A DNA stretch of 64,000 nt from CAZNPL01 sp964574815 (GTDB lineage Bacteria > Planctomycetota > Phycisphaerae > UBA1845): NCBI GenBank assembly GCA_964574815.1, contig CAZNPL010000028.1, forward strand, positions 1 to 64,000. Direction: 5' to 3'. Position 1 is the first letter of the stretch. Each line of letters starts with the position of its first letter. The notes under the pieces were generated by a model, which was not told the origin of the DNA, searched no databases, and saw only the letters and a list, made by a program, of their open reading frames with translations. Positions 1-8,285 of this stretch are shown here, piece after piece. Both the position numbers and the translations under genes were made by a program.

Positions 1-247
1 TTCGAGTACTTTTTTGAAATCAAGCGAACCAATCACGCTTGATCAGGGGCTAGGGTACGTGTCAGAGTTGTCTGGCGAAGCGGGTGAGGCCGGTCTGGGG
101 TTTGACACCGCACGCTTGGCACCATGCCACGAACTCTGTGCCCGTGCCCGTGTCTCTCCACCATAGGACGTTGACGGGTCTCAGCTTGTTTGATAACATA
201 GCGGAGGTTTCTGAAGCGACCACTTCGCCAAGTCAGGGAGCACAACC

Positions 248-1405
248 GTGAACGCCATGATTGCGGCAAGCTTACGTCTCTGCCTGCTCGTGCTGCTGGC
301 CTTCTCCGTGAAGTTAGCCGTCTTGGGGTGCGGCACAGATCCGCAACTTCCACGAAACTTCCCGGGACGTGAACCACCCGCCGGTGCTTCTGCTGATCGG
401 GATAGCGATGGCGATGGGTTCACCGACATCGAAGAGATGGACGGCATGCCCAGAACCGATCCCGACGATGCAAGCGACAACCCTGACAACATCCGAGACA
501 GCGACGGTGATGGCTGCTCTGACTACGACGAGTTGACCCTCGACGGCGTATGCGACAACGACCCGAATACACCAGCCCCACCGGAGCCTGAAGAGCTCGA
601 CGCGGATGACGATGGAGTTGTGGATGACCTGGACAACTGCCCGAGAACGCCAAACTGGAATCAGGCGGATGCGGATAATGACGGGATTGGCGATGCCTGC
701 GACTTAGTGACCGACGCCGACGATGACGGCGTCGCCGATGAGTTCGACAACTGCCCCACCGATGCCAATCCCGACCAGATCGACTCTGACTTCGACGGCG
801 AAGGCGATGCTTGTGATGAATTCACCGACTTTGACGAAGACGGTGTGGAGGACGAAATCGACAACTGCCCGTTAGTCCCAAACCCCGATCAGGTTGACGC
901 CAATGGTGACGGCGAAGGTGACGCTTGCGACTGGGACGACTGGGTCTTCGACATCGATGGCGACGGCGTCCCCGACGATGGGGATAATTGCGTGCTGGAG
1001 CCGAATCCAGATCAAGCCGATTCGGATGGGGACGGCATTGGCGATGCTTGCGAAATCCCTGATACTCCTCCCCCGCCAACTCTTGTGGAAACGGTCATAT
1101 TCGCCGACGATGGGCAATTCCTCGGTATCGTCAACGACAACAGCTTCGACCCCGACAGCATAGCCAATGCCTTCGGGACGTATGGCAACCCGTTTAGCCC
1201 GCTGTGCATTTGGAATGAGTTCGGGACCTACGGAAGTGATTTCAGTCTCTTAAGTCCCTGGAATGATTTCGCGGTCAGCCCGCCGCTTATCTTCGAGGGC
1301 AATGCATTCAGCGCGTACCTGACTACCAACTCGTTCCTGACGCCGCGTATCAGCCCCAATGATCTTGCGATTTTGGTCGGACGGCCAGAGGAGGTGCGCT
1401 GGTGA
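248..1405 (+). CDS. Exported lipoprotein with thrombospondin type 3 calcium-binding repeats
   Basis: Probable surface-anchored, calcium-binding structural protein of 385 aa. Residues 1-28 form a lipoprotein signal ending in LAVLGC (C28), unusual for a lysine inside the hydrophobic stretch. Residues about 50-278 hold acidic repeats of the form DADDDGVVDDLDNCP and DADNDGIGDACD, the thrombospondin type 3 signature with paired cysteines. The last 100 residues carry repeated N-x-F-G-T-Y-G units (NAFGTYG, NEFGTYG), a motif recurring in bacterial exported proteins with no known function. The start chosen is GTG at 248, seven bases after AGGGAG; an ATG follows at 257. It is monocistronic with no functional partner next to it. 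Specific function unknown; export and calcium binding are inferred from the repeats. Confidence 0.85.
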   Translation: MNAMIAASLRLCLLVLLAFSVKLAVLGCGTDPQLPRNFPGREPPAGASADRDSDGDGFTDIEEMDGMPRTDPDDASDNPDNIRDSDGDGCSDYDELTLDGVCDNDPNTPAPPEPEELDADDDGVVDDLDNCPRTPNWNQADADNDGIGDACDLVTDADDDGVADEFDNCPTDANPDQIDSDFDGEGDACDEFTDFDEDGVEDEIDNCPLVPNPDQVDANGDGEGDACDWDDWVFDIDGDGVPDDGDNCVLEPNPDQADSDGDGIGDACEIPDTPPPPTLVETVIFADDGQFLGIVNDNSFDPDSIANAFGTYGNPFSPLCIWNEFGTYGSDFSLLSPWNDFAVSPPLIFEGNAFSAYLTTNSFLTPRISPNDLAILVGRPEEVRW

Positions 1406-1962
1406 GCGCACGCCCCCACCCAGCTAGGATCGGGGGGGGAGGAAATGCCCTGTTCATGTGCGAAACTCGCCAGCACGTGTTCCGGTTCGTTGCCAAGCAA
1501 GTTGAACATCCTAACGTTCACCGTTAGCTCGCCCAGCATGGCGGTGTTGTGAAGCATGAGCGGGCATCGGGTCACCGTGAAAGCTAGGCACGCAGACAGA
1601 CTGTCGCGGTCAGGACGGGACGTTGGGAAGAAGGAGTCATCGTAGACGCATTTCGCCAGCACACTACAGTCGGCCTTTCCGCTTCCAAAAAGGCTTCTCT
1701 CAAAGGTCTGAAGGTAGTCGTCGATCTCTTGCGAAATGGTCCCGTCTTTACGCAGGACAGCGTAGAAGTCTTCCGACCACCCGAGCCCACGGGGGCCTTT
1801 GCCATGCCGGTGCTTTGGCAACAGTCCTTCGCCACGCCTGTATGGGTAAAGAACCTTCCTCTCAGAGCTGGGGTGAATAAATCTAGCTAAATGCGACTCA
1901 TCACGAAGTGGTGTCGCGACATTGGTGAGGTTGGTCCTTCCATGTTCTTGAGACAAGCCCAC
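1228..1962 (-). CDS. Doubtful hypothetical protein, possible island remnant
   Basis: Open frame of 244 codons starting at a GTG. The first 175 or so residues (for example YAVLRKDGTISQEIDDYLQ and NLLGNEPEHVLASFAHEQG) have a normal amino acid composition. The last 60 lie antisense to the 3' end of the lipoprotein gene and look random, so the true gene probably ended near 1440 and has lost its stop by mutation, or is a fragment. It begins 28 bases after the stop of the hsdM relic on the same strand and may be part of the same decayed island. I do not recognise the family. Confidence 0.35.
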   Translation of the reverse strand: MGLSQEHGRTNLTNVATPLRDESHLARFIHPSSERKVLYPYRRGEGLLPKHRHGKGPRGLGWSEDFYAVLRKDGTISQEIDDYLQTFERSLFGSGKADCSVLAKCVYDDSFFPTSRPDRDSLSACLAFTVTRCPLMLHNTAMLGELTVNVRMFNLLGNEPEHVLASFAHEQGISSPPDPSWVGACAHQRTSSGRPTKIARSLGLIRGVRNELVVRYALNALPSKISGGLTAKSFQGLKRLKSLP

Positions 1963-1990
1963 GTCAAGCGTTGACTCGCGGGGCGTGCCG

Positions 1991-2288
1991 TCATCTCTTC
2001 CCGAGGTCAGTGGCGATGGCGGCGAACTGGTCGAGGGCGGCCTGTAGGTCCTCTACGATCTCCTCGGCGATTACGTCCGGGTCGGGCAGGTTGGCCGAGT
2101 CCTCCAGGCTTTCGTCCTTCAGCCAGAAGATGTCCAGGCTGACCTTGTCCCGCGGCGGAGTAGGCTCCGCTTGATGAGTTCCCCGTAATCAAAGGCCCGC
2201 CATCGGCCATCCGGGTGCCGCTTCTCCGTCCAGGTGGCCTCCCGCTCGTGCCCGTTCTTCGAATCGCAGATGTGTAGGCGTGGCCGAT
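1991..2288 (-). pseudogene. hsdM: C-terminal relic of type I restriction methylase HsdM
   Basis: Conceptual translation in two frames gives the C-terminal end of a type I modification subunit. Upstream part: HEREATWTEKRHPDGRWRAF then YGELIKR. Downstream part in another frame: LDIFWLKDESLEDSANLPDP, then the helix EEIVEDLQAALDQFAAIA and a stop at 1991-1993. The frames change near 2150-2165, just after ELIKR, where a short insertion replaces the expected continuation. The SAM-binding and NPPF parts are absent, and no hsdS or hsdR is present. The relic begins at the base next to the tRNA-Met 3' end, as expected for a genomic island that used the tRNA as its attachment site and then decayed. Confidence 0.8.
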
Positions 2289-2290
2289 AA

Positions 2291-2364
2291 TAGCGGCGAC
2301 TGGATTCGAACCAGTGACCTGCGGGCTATGAATCCGCTGCTCTAACCAACTGAGCTACGCCGCT
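2291..2364 (-). tRNA. tRNA-Met (CAT)
   Basis: A 74-nt cloverleaf on the minus strand: acceptor AGCGGCG/CGCCGCT fully paired with discriminator A, D stem GCTC/GAGC, anticodon loop TTCATAG, T stem ACTGG/CCAGT around TTCGAAT. The fully paired 1:72 end excludes an initiator, so it is an elongator Met tRNA or a CAT tRNA modified to read Ile. The last anticodon-stem pair is an A-C mismatch and position 38 is G, both slightly unusual. CCA is not encoded. Confidence 0.9.
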
Positions 2365-2562
2365 GTCGGTTGCTCCGATAGACTATTACACCGGCCGTCA
2401 AGGAGCGTCAACGCCGATAAATCGAGGGCCCAGGCGCGGGACATGCCCCTACGCGGGCGGTTCCGAAGGAACAGAAATCGCCGCTGGCGGCCGACAATGA
2501 CAACGGGCCGACGACGCGGTATTTGTGGCGTGTCCAACTAGCTTGTATTGGCCCTGTGCTGT

Positions 2563-2685
2563 CCGCTTCCTTACGGGCGCGGCTCGGATAGGATTTCCGC
2601 TTCCTTACGGGCGCGGCTCGGAAAGGGCGACGCTTCTCGGAAAAGGTTGTGGTTGTGCCGCCGCTTCCTTACGGGCGCGGCTCGG
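2563..2685 (+). repeat. Three copies of the PYGRGSE intergenic repeat
   Basis: The 25-bp core CCGCTTCCTTACGGGCGCGG plus CTCGG starts at 2563, 2597 and 2661, and again at 27986. Copies end in variable GGA/AAAG tails and are separated by 9 and 39 bases. Translated they read LPYGRGSE or SLRARLGKG, which artificially extends the open frame of the gene at 2710. They lie directly upstream of the glycosyltransferase start, so they may form part of its leader. Confidence 0.9.
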
Positions 2686-2709
2686 AAAAGGCGACGCGGC
2701 TCGGAGACG

Positions 2710-4020
2710 ATGACGAACGACAAACCCCAACGCAACGTGCTGATGGACGTGGCCTGGATCCTCCTGGTCGCGGCCGGCCTGCGCCTCGTCTTTTGCTTCG
2801 GCATCGTTCCGGCCGCCGGACTCCCTATCGGACACAAGACCGAAGACTTCTACATCACCACCGACGGCTACCTCGAGCTCGCCGTCAATCTCTTCGAGCA
2901 CGGTCGCTTCAGCTTCACCCCCGAGGGAACGCCGACCACCTACCGCGGACCCGTCTTCCCGGTCGTCCTGGGCCTGGTGAACCTGGCCATCGGCCACATC
3001 GGCGTGACCACCATTCTGATCAACTGTCTCGCCTCCGCACTGACCTGCGTGGTCATCTATTTCCTGGCGCGCCACGTCTTCGGGCCGGATCGCGCCCTCT
3101 GGCTCACGCTCCCGGCCATCTTCTTCCCCCTCTCGATCTACTACTGCACCAGCAGCTTCGCGGACACCTTCTTCGCCCTGACGGTCGCCCTCTACTTCCT
3201 CCTGGTCGTCAGAATGTTCGACCGCCCGGGCATCGCCCGTGGGCTCCTCGCCGGCGTCGGATTCGCCCTCGCCGCCCTCACCAAGGGGATGCTGCTCCCA
3301 ATCCCGATCCTGCTGGGCGCCTACGCCCTCGTCCGGCGCCGAGCGGCGCTGCCCGCCACGCTCGTCTCCGTCGTCGCCGGATTCGCCCTGGTCGGTATCT
3401 GGACGGTTCGGAACTATGCGGTCGATGGCCAAGTCATCCCGGTCTCGGTCGGGCCGGGTTTCAGCATGCTCGCGGGGAACTTCATGATCGACGAGGGAAC
3501 CGACGCCGAGGAGGCGCTGATCTACGGCGAGCAAAAGGCTTTCGCGCGGATCAACCGCAAGTACGGCACGGATTACACGCGGGCGTCACTGAAAACCGAC
3601 GGCTACTGGGACCTGCCGCCCGAGACCGACGACCTCTTCTACAGCGAGGCCTGGGCGATGTTCGCCGAGGAGCCGCTTCTCCTGCCCCGCAAGCTCCTGA
3701 TCAACTCGTGGCGCTTCTGGTACTTCTCCGGCAGCGTCTGGAAATCACGGGCCAACGGGATCGTGAACTTCCCCCTCTTGATCCTCGCGCTCATTTGCTG
3801 CTGGAAGATACGCAAGCGGCAGCGCTCGGCGGCCGAGCTGCTCGTGCTGTTCGCCGCGGCATTCATGCTGATCTACGCGATGGTCAACGTCTGCTCGTCC
3901 CGCTACGCCCTCCCGGCGCTCTTGCTGCTCACGCCGTACGCAGCCTGGTCCCTGCTGCACTTCGTCGGGCAGACGACGGAATTGCCGGCGGAAGGCCGCC
4001 CCTCTGAATCACCTTCGTAA
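2710..4020 (+). CDS. GT39-like membrane glycosyltransferase (GT-C fold)
   Basis: Polytopic inner-membrane protein of 436 aa expected to transfer a sugar from a lipid-linked donor to protein, lipid A or another lipid. Features: N-terminal membrane segment (VAWILLVAAGLRLVFCF), a first periplasmic loop with the acidic motif ITTDGYLELA, the TYRGPVFPVVLGLVN segment, about ten hydrophobic helices, and a basic tail. The DGYLELA plus RGP pattern fits the dolichyl-phosphate-mannose/ArnT-type family. The start chosen is ATG 2710: the 54 in-frame codons upstream are translated PYGRGSE repeats, not protein. No other glycan genes are adjacent, so the substrate is unknown. Confidence 0.8.
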   Translation: MTNDKPQRNVLMDVAWILLVAAGLRLVFCFGIVPAAGLPIGHKTEDFYITTDGYLELAVNLFEHGRFSFTPEGTPTTYRGPVFPVVLGLVNLAIGHIGVTTILINCLASALTCVVIYFLARHVFGPDRALWLTLPAIFFPLSIYYCTSSFADTFFALTVALYFLLVVRMFDRPGIARGLLAGVGFALAALTKGMLLPIPILLGAYALVRRRAALPATLVSVVAGFALVGIWTVRNYAVDGQVIPVSVGPGFSMLAGNFMIDEGTDAEEALIYGEQKAFARINRKYGTDYTRASLKTDGYWDLPPETDDLFYSEAWAMFAEEPLLLPRKLLINSWRFWYFSGSVWKSRANGIVNFPLLILALICCWKIRKRQRSAAELLVLFAAAFMLIYAMVNVCSSRYALPALLLLTPYAAWSLLHFVGQTTELPAEGRPSESPS

Positions 4021-4040
4021 AGACGCTCGCCGCGCGGAGC

Positions 4041-4250
4041 TCAACCGTCGTTATCGTCGTTGACGCCCAGCAGCTCGCGGATGATCGCCTCGAACTCGAA
4101 GTTGGACGGATCGAGTGCGCTGGCCACCGTCTGTCGCGTGGCGGTGACGAAGGAATCTCGGACGGTCATCTGGCAGTCGCTCGGCAGCGTACCCATCGCG
4201 AGGGCGGCCGCCGCAAGCCAGAATCTGCGGGCGAGTCTCTTGAACTTCAT
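4041..4250 (-). CDS. Small exported protein
   Basis: A 69-aa protein with a classic signal peptide (MKFKRLARRFWLAAAALAMG, cleavage near residue 22-26) and a short acidic mature part ending in GVNDDNDG. It contains one cysteine. It is the last of three minus-strand genes for exported proteins (5886 to 4041) and probably co-transcribed with them; 68 bases separate it from the gene above. Family not recognised. The ATG start directly precedes the basic n-region, which supports it. Confidence 0.6.
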   Translation of the reverse strand: MKFKRLARRFWLAAAALAMGTLPSDCQMTVRDSFVTATRQTVASALDPSNFEFEAIIRELLGVNDDNDG

Positions 4251-4318
4251 ACCGTGCTTCCATTCACATTCGAAGCGGGATCTGCGTCGTGCGCCGGACT
4301 TCGGAGCAATGCCCGTTG

Positions 4319-4981
4319 TCAGAATCCGCCTCTAAGGAAATCGGCTGCAACCCCGAACGTGTTGCGGACGGCGTCTTCGGGCTGCGTCTCCCAGTCGAGG
4401 ACGAACGCCTGGACCTTGAAGCCGCCGGGGGCGTTGGCACTCTCAAACGCCTCGTAAATAACCGTGTCACCGCAGTCGAAGTCCCCGTTTGCAGAGCTCA
4501 GCGGATTAATGTTGGGTGGTACACCGAACCCCTCCGTAATATCGGAAAATCCGCCGACCAGCAGCCCGGCTTCCGTTTCGGGATTGTTCAGATTCTCCCC
4601 AAGCCCGATCCGGGTAATAGGATTCTCCGGAAAGCAGTCGAAGAGGATCCCGGATTCGCTGGCCTGGTCGCCTGTACTCGTAAAGGCGTTAATAGTGTCG
4701 GCTTCGTTCACCGTTTCCATGGCGTCGCTGAGCATGCGGGCACGCTCGACCGTGACGATGAAGGTGAGGTTCTCCGCCGTGGAATTGACCACACGCACCA
4801 GAACGAAACCGTTCTCCGGCCGTGGCGCAAACGGGAACAATTCGCCCGAGAACGTGTTCACAAAGGACGGATTCAGCAGCAGCGCCGGGTCGAAGCACCC
4901 TACAATCGCCGCCAGCAGCCCCAGTCCCAACGCCTTCACGCGCGGCAGTCGGACGCGGTCTCGCCGTTCAATTACGTTCAC
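4319..4981 (-). CDS. Lipoprotein of unknown function (cluster copy 2)
   Basis: About 220 aa with a lipoprotein signal: arginine-rich n-region, LGLGLLAAIVGC (C29), then FDPALLLNPSFVNTFSG. The gene 70 bp upstream on the same strand has a very similar opening (CGDALNPAFIDILPRG), so the two look like diverged tandem copies. The mature part is probably beta-rich and contains four cysteines. I chose GTG 4981, which leaves a compact n-region behind a GGGAG; the open frame extends to a TTG at 5038. Function unknown; presumed outer-membrane or periplasmic anchored. Confidence 0.7.
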   Translation of the reverse strand: MNVIERRDRVRLPRVKALGLGLLAAIVGCFDPALLLNPSFVNTFSGELFPFAPRPENGFVLVRVVNSTAENLTFIVTVERARMLSDAMETVNEADTINAFTSTGDQASESGILFDCFPENPITRIGLGENLNNPETEAGLLVGGFSDITEGFGVPPNINPLSSANGDFDCGDTVIYEAFESANAPGGFKVQAFVLDWETQPEDAVRNTFGVAADFLRGGF

Positions 4982-5052
4982 TATCGCATTTGCTCCCACG
5001 CCGGTTCTCCACTCTGGCCACTTCCGCTGGGATAACAACTACCGCCCGACTC

Positions 5053-5886
5053 CTACCGGATGCCCACACGCACTTCGAAACGACCGGGGCTTCTTTCGCG
5101 CGCGGTGAAGTCCGTGTTCAGCACGCCGGGAACGTCATCACCGGCGAAGTTGATTTCGAACGGAACGCTCAGCGTGCCCGCGAACGTAATCGTCACCACG
5201 GAACCGCAATTCGGTCCGACGGCCGGTGCCGGGGCATCCCGGATGTCGATGTTCCGTTGAACGATCGTTGTGCCGAACTCGTCCACCGTATCGATCTCGA
5301 GCCGCTCGTACTGGGGCGGAACCACGTTTACACGCTCCCGGAACTGCGGCGTATTTTCGTCACCAGGGTTGATCCGAGTCGTCTCGAAAAACACCGGCAC
5401 GAATACCTCAGGTAAATCGACGAGCTCCACACGCGACACGTCGCACTGCACGACAAGGTTGTCCTGCTGGGTGCGCTGCAACTCCTGCCGTGTGAGTTCG
5501 CTGGCCTCCGGGTCCACGACCTGGTTCGAACCGTCCAGAAACTGGACTTGTGTCGTGTTACCGTTGGCGAACGTGATGTTCACCAGCATGCGCACCATTG
5601 GACGCAAACGCGGATCCTCGAGAAGCTCCTCATCGAGCCCCTCGTTCAACAGGAACGCCAGTACGCGATCATCGAAGATCGCATCGTTACGCAGGGCGAC
5701 CACCACGTGCCCGGAAGAGCCGGGTCCCTGCGGATCGGCGATCCCCCTTGGAAGTATGTCGATGAATGCCGGGTTCAGAGCGTCGCCGCAACTGAAGAAC
5801 ACCAGGGTCATCCCCAGCCCCGCCAGCAGAAGCAAGCCGTGAAGCCGGGTTCGCAGAGACTTAGAATCGTGCGGCACGTTGGTCAT
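5053..5886 (-). CDS. Lipoprotein of unknown function (cluster copy 1)
   Basis: A 277-aa lipoprotein: ATG 5886, signal ending LVFFSC (C33), then GDALNPAFIDILPRG. Near residues 60-75 it has HVVVALRNDAIFDDRVLAF, which parallels the FVLVRVVNSTAENLTFIV stretch in the next gene, supporting common ancestry. The C-terminal half (from about residue 215) has CGSVVTITFAGTLSVPFEI and looks like a beta sandwich. It is the first gene of the three-gene minus-strand set; GGAAGGA lies 12 bases before the start. Specific role unknown. Confidence 0.75.
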   Translation of the reverse strand: MTNVPHDSKSLRTRLHGLLLLAGLGMTLVFFSCGDALNPAFIDILPRGIADPQGPGSSGHVVVALRNDAIFDDRVLAFLLNEGLDEELLEDPRLRPMVRMLVNITFANGNTTQVQFLDGSNQVVDPEASELTRQELQRTQQDNLVVQCDVSRVELVDLPEVFVPVFFETTRINPGDENTPQFRERVNVVPPQYERLEIDTVDEFGTTIVQRNIDIRDAPAPAVGPNCGSVVTITFAGTLSVPFEINFAGDDVPGVLNTDFTARERSPGRFEVRVGIR

Positions 5887-6240
5887 CGTGAAACCAGTCC
5901 TTCCGAAGTCGGGTCCGGCCCCAGCCGCCGGAAAAGCCGGGCGACCCGCGTCCCGAGACGCGCACCCCGGCCGACGTCCATACCTAATAATCCGGGAATC
6001 AGATGGCCGGTCAAGCCCCGGACACGCCCCCGCAGGCCAGCGAGGGAGCCGAATCGCCGTCTAACCCCCGCTCGAGTGTGCTACAACTGGCGCGTGGCGG
6101 AACCGGCGGACCTTCAGCAAGCGGCGCCTTGCGGGAGGGGCGAGGCTTCCGCCGAGCCGCATTGAACGCCTGCGCGCCTGATGCCCTTGACGTCGTCCAG
6201 GCGCAGCGGGAGTATACCTAATTGCAGGTGACCCGAATGC
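5887..6240. other. Intergenic region, no gene seen
   Basis: The 354 bases between the divergent lipoprotein set and tRNA-Leu hold no convincing open frame. A TTGAC near 6188 and a TATACC near 6214 could be part of the tRNA promoter, but the spacing is about 20 bases, so I do not call it. Confidence 0.5.
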
Positions 6241-6324
6241 GCGGATGTGGCGGAATTGGCAGACGCGCTGGCTTCAGGTGCCAGTGGGGGCAACCCCGTG
6301 GAGGTTCGAATCCTCTCATCCGCA
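6241..6324 (+). tRNA. tRNA-Leu (CAG)
   Basis: An 84-nt class II tRNA: acceptor GCGGATG/CATCCGC with discriminator A, anticodon stem CTGGC/GCCAG around loop TTCAGGT (anticodon CAG), a long variable arm (GGGGGCAACCCC) and TTCGAAT in the T loop. CCA is not encoded. It reads CUG leucine codons. Confidence 0.95.
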
Positions 6325-6475
6325 AGTGCAGCATTACCAGACGGTTAGCGCCGAAGTGGTCGCCGCCGTCGCATGCCCGCCAGGTCGCGAACCGCGCCCC
6401 GTTGCCGGCGCTCGAGCTGCGGCAGGCCACGCGCCACCATGACGACCAGACCTTCACACCCAAGGGAGCCACACG

Positions 6476-7708
6476 ATGGACACACTGCTTGACCGTTTCC
6501 GCCGTTACGTCACCGTCGAAACCACCGCCGTCGAAGAAACCGACGCCTACCCGAGCTCGCCCGGCCAATGGGAACTCGGAAAGATGCTCGCCGAAGAGCT
6601 GCGCGCCCTCGAACTGCAGGATGTGACGATCAACGAACACGGAATCGTCTTCGCCACCATCCCCGCCAACGTGCCGGACGCGCCGACCATCGCCTGGATC
6701 TCCCACATGGACACCTCACCGGAGGCCTCCGGCAAAAACGTCAAACCCGTCGTCCACGAAAACTACGACGGAAAGGACATCGTGCTGCCCGGCGATAACT
6801 CCAAAGTCATCCGCGTAGCCGAAACCGAAGGACTCGCCGAACTCAAGGGCAAGACAGTGATCACATCCGACGGCACAACCCTCCTCGGCGCCGACGACAA
6901 GGCCGGCATCGCCGTGATCATGAGCGCGGCCGCCCACCTGATGGCCAACCCCAACCTCAAACACGGTCCCATCCGCATCGTCTTTACGTGCGACGAGGAA
7001 GTTGGCCGCGGAACCGACAAGCTCTCCATCGAGGACGTCGGCGCCACTGTGGCATACACCCTCGACGGCGAGGCTGCCGGCATCATCGAAAACGAAACCT
7101 TCTCGGCCGACCTGGCCGTCGTGACCATCACCGGCTACAACATCCACCCCGGCCTCGCTACCGGCAAGATGATCAACGCGATTAGACTCACCGGACAGTT
7201 CCTCTCGCGAATGCCGTGGCACATTCTGGCCCCGGAAACAACCTCGGGCCGCCAGCCGTTCCTCCATCCCTATGTCATCGACGGCGGCGTCGATTCCGTG
7301 CGCATTCGCATCCTCCTGCGCAGCTTCGTCACCGACGACCTGCCGGGCCAGGCCGAGATACTCCGCAACATCGCCTCAACGATCATCGCCGAGCACCCGA
7401 AAGCCAAAATCAACGTCGACGTCAAGAAACAATACCGCAACATGGTCGAGGCCCTGGACAAGGAACCGCGCGCCGTCAACCTGGCCGCCGAGGCCATGCG
7501 CAAGACCGGCGTTGAGCCGAAGTTCGAGTCCATCCGCGGCGGCACCGACGGATCGCGCCTCAGCGAAATGGGCCTGCCCACACCGAACATCTCGACTGGC
7601 ATGCACAACTTCCACTCGCCCCTGGAATTCGCCTGCCTCGAGCAGATGGATTCCTCGGTCAAGGTGCTCGTCGAATTGGCCCAGCTTTGGGGAGAAGAAA
7701 AGAAGTGA
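6476..7708 (+). CDS. pepT: Peptidase T (tripeptide aminopeptidase, M20)
   Basis: A 410-aa cytoplasmic dizinc aminopeptidase that removes the N-terminal residue from tripeptides. All family motifs are visible: HMDTSP (H77, D79), GADDKAG (D140), TCDEEVGRG (E174/E175), TLDGE (D197), IRGGTDGSRLS and the late GMHNFHSP histidine. The length and spacing match the well-known enzyme almost exactly. The ATG follows GGGAGCC. It stands alone, between tRNA-Leu and a gap. Role: peptide recycling. Confidence 0.95.
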   Translation: MDTLLDRFRRYVTVETTAVEETDAYPSSPGQWELGKMLAEELRALELQDVTINEHGIVFATIPANVPDAPTIAWISHMDTSPEASGKNVKPVVHENYDGKDIVLPGDNSKVIRVAETEGLAELKGKTVITSDGTTLLGADDKAGIAVIMSAAAHLMANPNLKHGPIRIVFTCDEEVGRGTDKLSIEDVGATVAYTLDGEAAGIIENETFSADLAVVTITGYNIHPGLATGKMINAIRLTGQFLSRMPWHILAPETTSGRQPFLHPYVIDGGVDSVRIRILLRSFVTDDLPGQAEILRNIASTIIAEHPKAKINVDVKKQYRNMVEALDKEPRAVNLAAEAMRKTGVEPKFESIRGGTDGSRLSEMGLPTPNISTGMHNFHSPLEFACLEQMDSSVKVLVELAQLWGEEKK

Positions 7709-8285
7709 AAAAGGGGGCCAGAACCCGAGGCGCGCCGAGCCAACAGCCCATGCGGAAGGTTCACCGCACCATAAGACACCGCTGTCTTGAGATGCAGTAG
7801 GGTATCCGCCCCTCCCCTGGGACCATTCAGACCTAGCCACCGCGTTTTCAAGCTCGTCAGGGCCATGCTGCAAGTGCACTAACGCAGGTCGCCCCCCCGG
7901 CAGCCCATTTGCGGGTCAAGTCTACCGACGCTAAAGCCGATGAAAGATGGGCAAAACAGGCACTTCTAGGCAAAGGGGGAAGAGCGGGAGAATTCGGGCG
8001 TCGCAGGGGACGCGATGTCATCTCAATGACAGCCACATCGGAATCAGGAGCACGATCATGGTCGAAGCAATGTTTCTCTGGTTTCTCCAATTGGTCGGGC
8101 CGATGGCGTCGTTCATCGATCAGATTCCCGCGTGAGGCAGGTGACGACATGGTCGAAGTCATAACACCGATTGACGACATCCTGATCGACAGCCGTTAGG
8201 TCGATCGGGAACACCGAAAACCAACGACAGGTTTGGATGAAGCGGGCCGTGTAGTCCCTCCGACGCGCGCCCGACAGGCCGGCGG
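7709..8285. other. Intergenic region with two possible micro-ORFs
   Basis: No recognisable gene in 577 bases. Two tiny plus-strand frames have plausible ribosome sites: 8058-8135 (25 aa, begins MVEAMFLWFLQLVG, preceded by AGGAG at 7 bases) and 8149-8199 (16 aa, MVEVITPIDDILIDSR). Both begin MVE, which may be chance. I give them as possibilities only. Confidence 0.3.

Noticed and set aside
2548..2709. 54 extra codons before the GT39-like gene
   Set aside because: These are translated PYGRGSE repeats, not protein.
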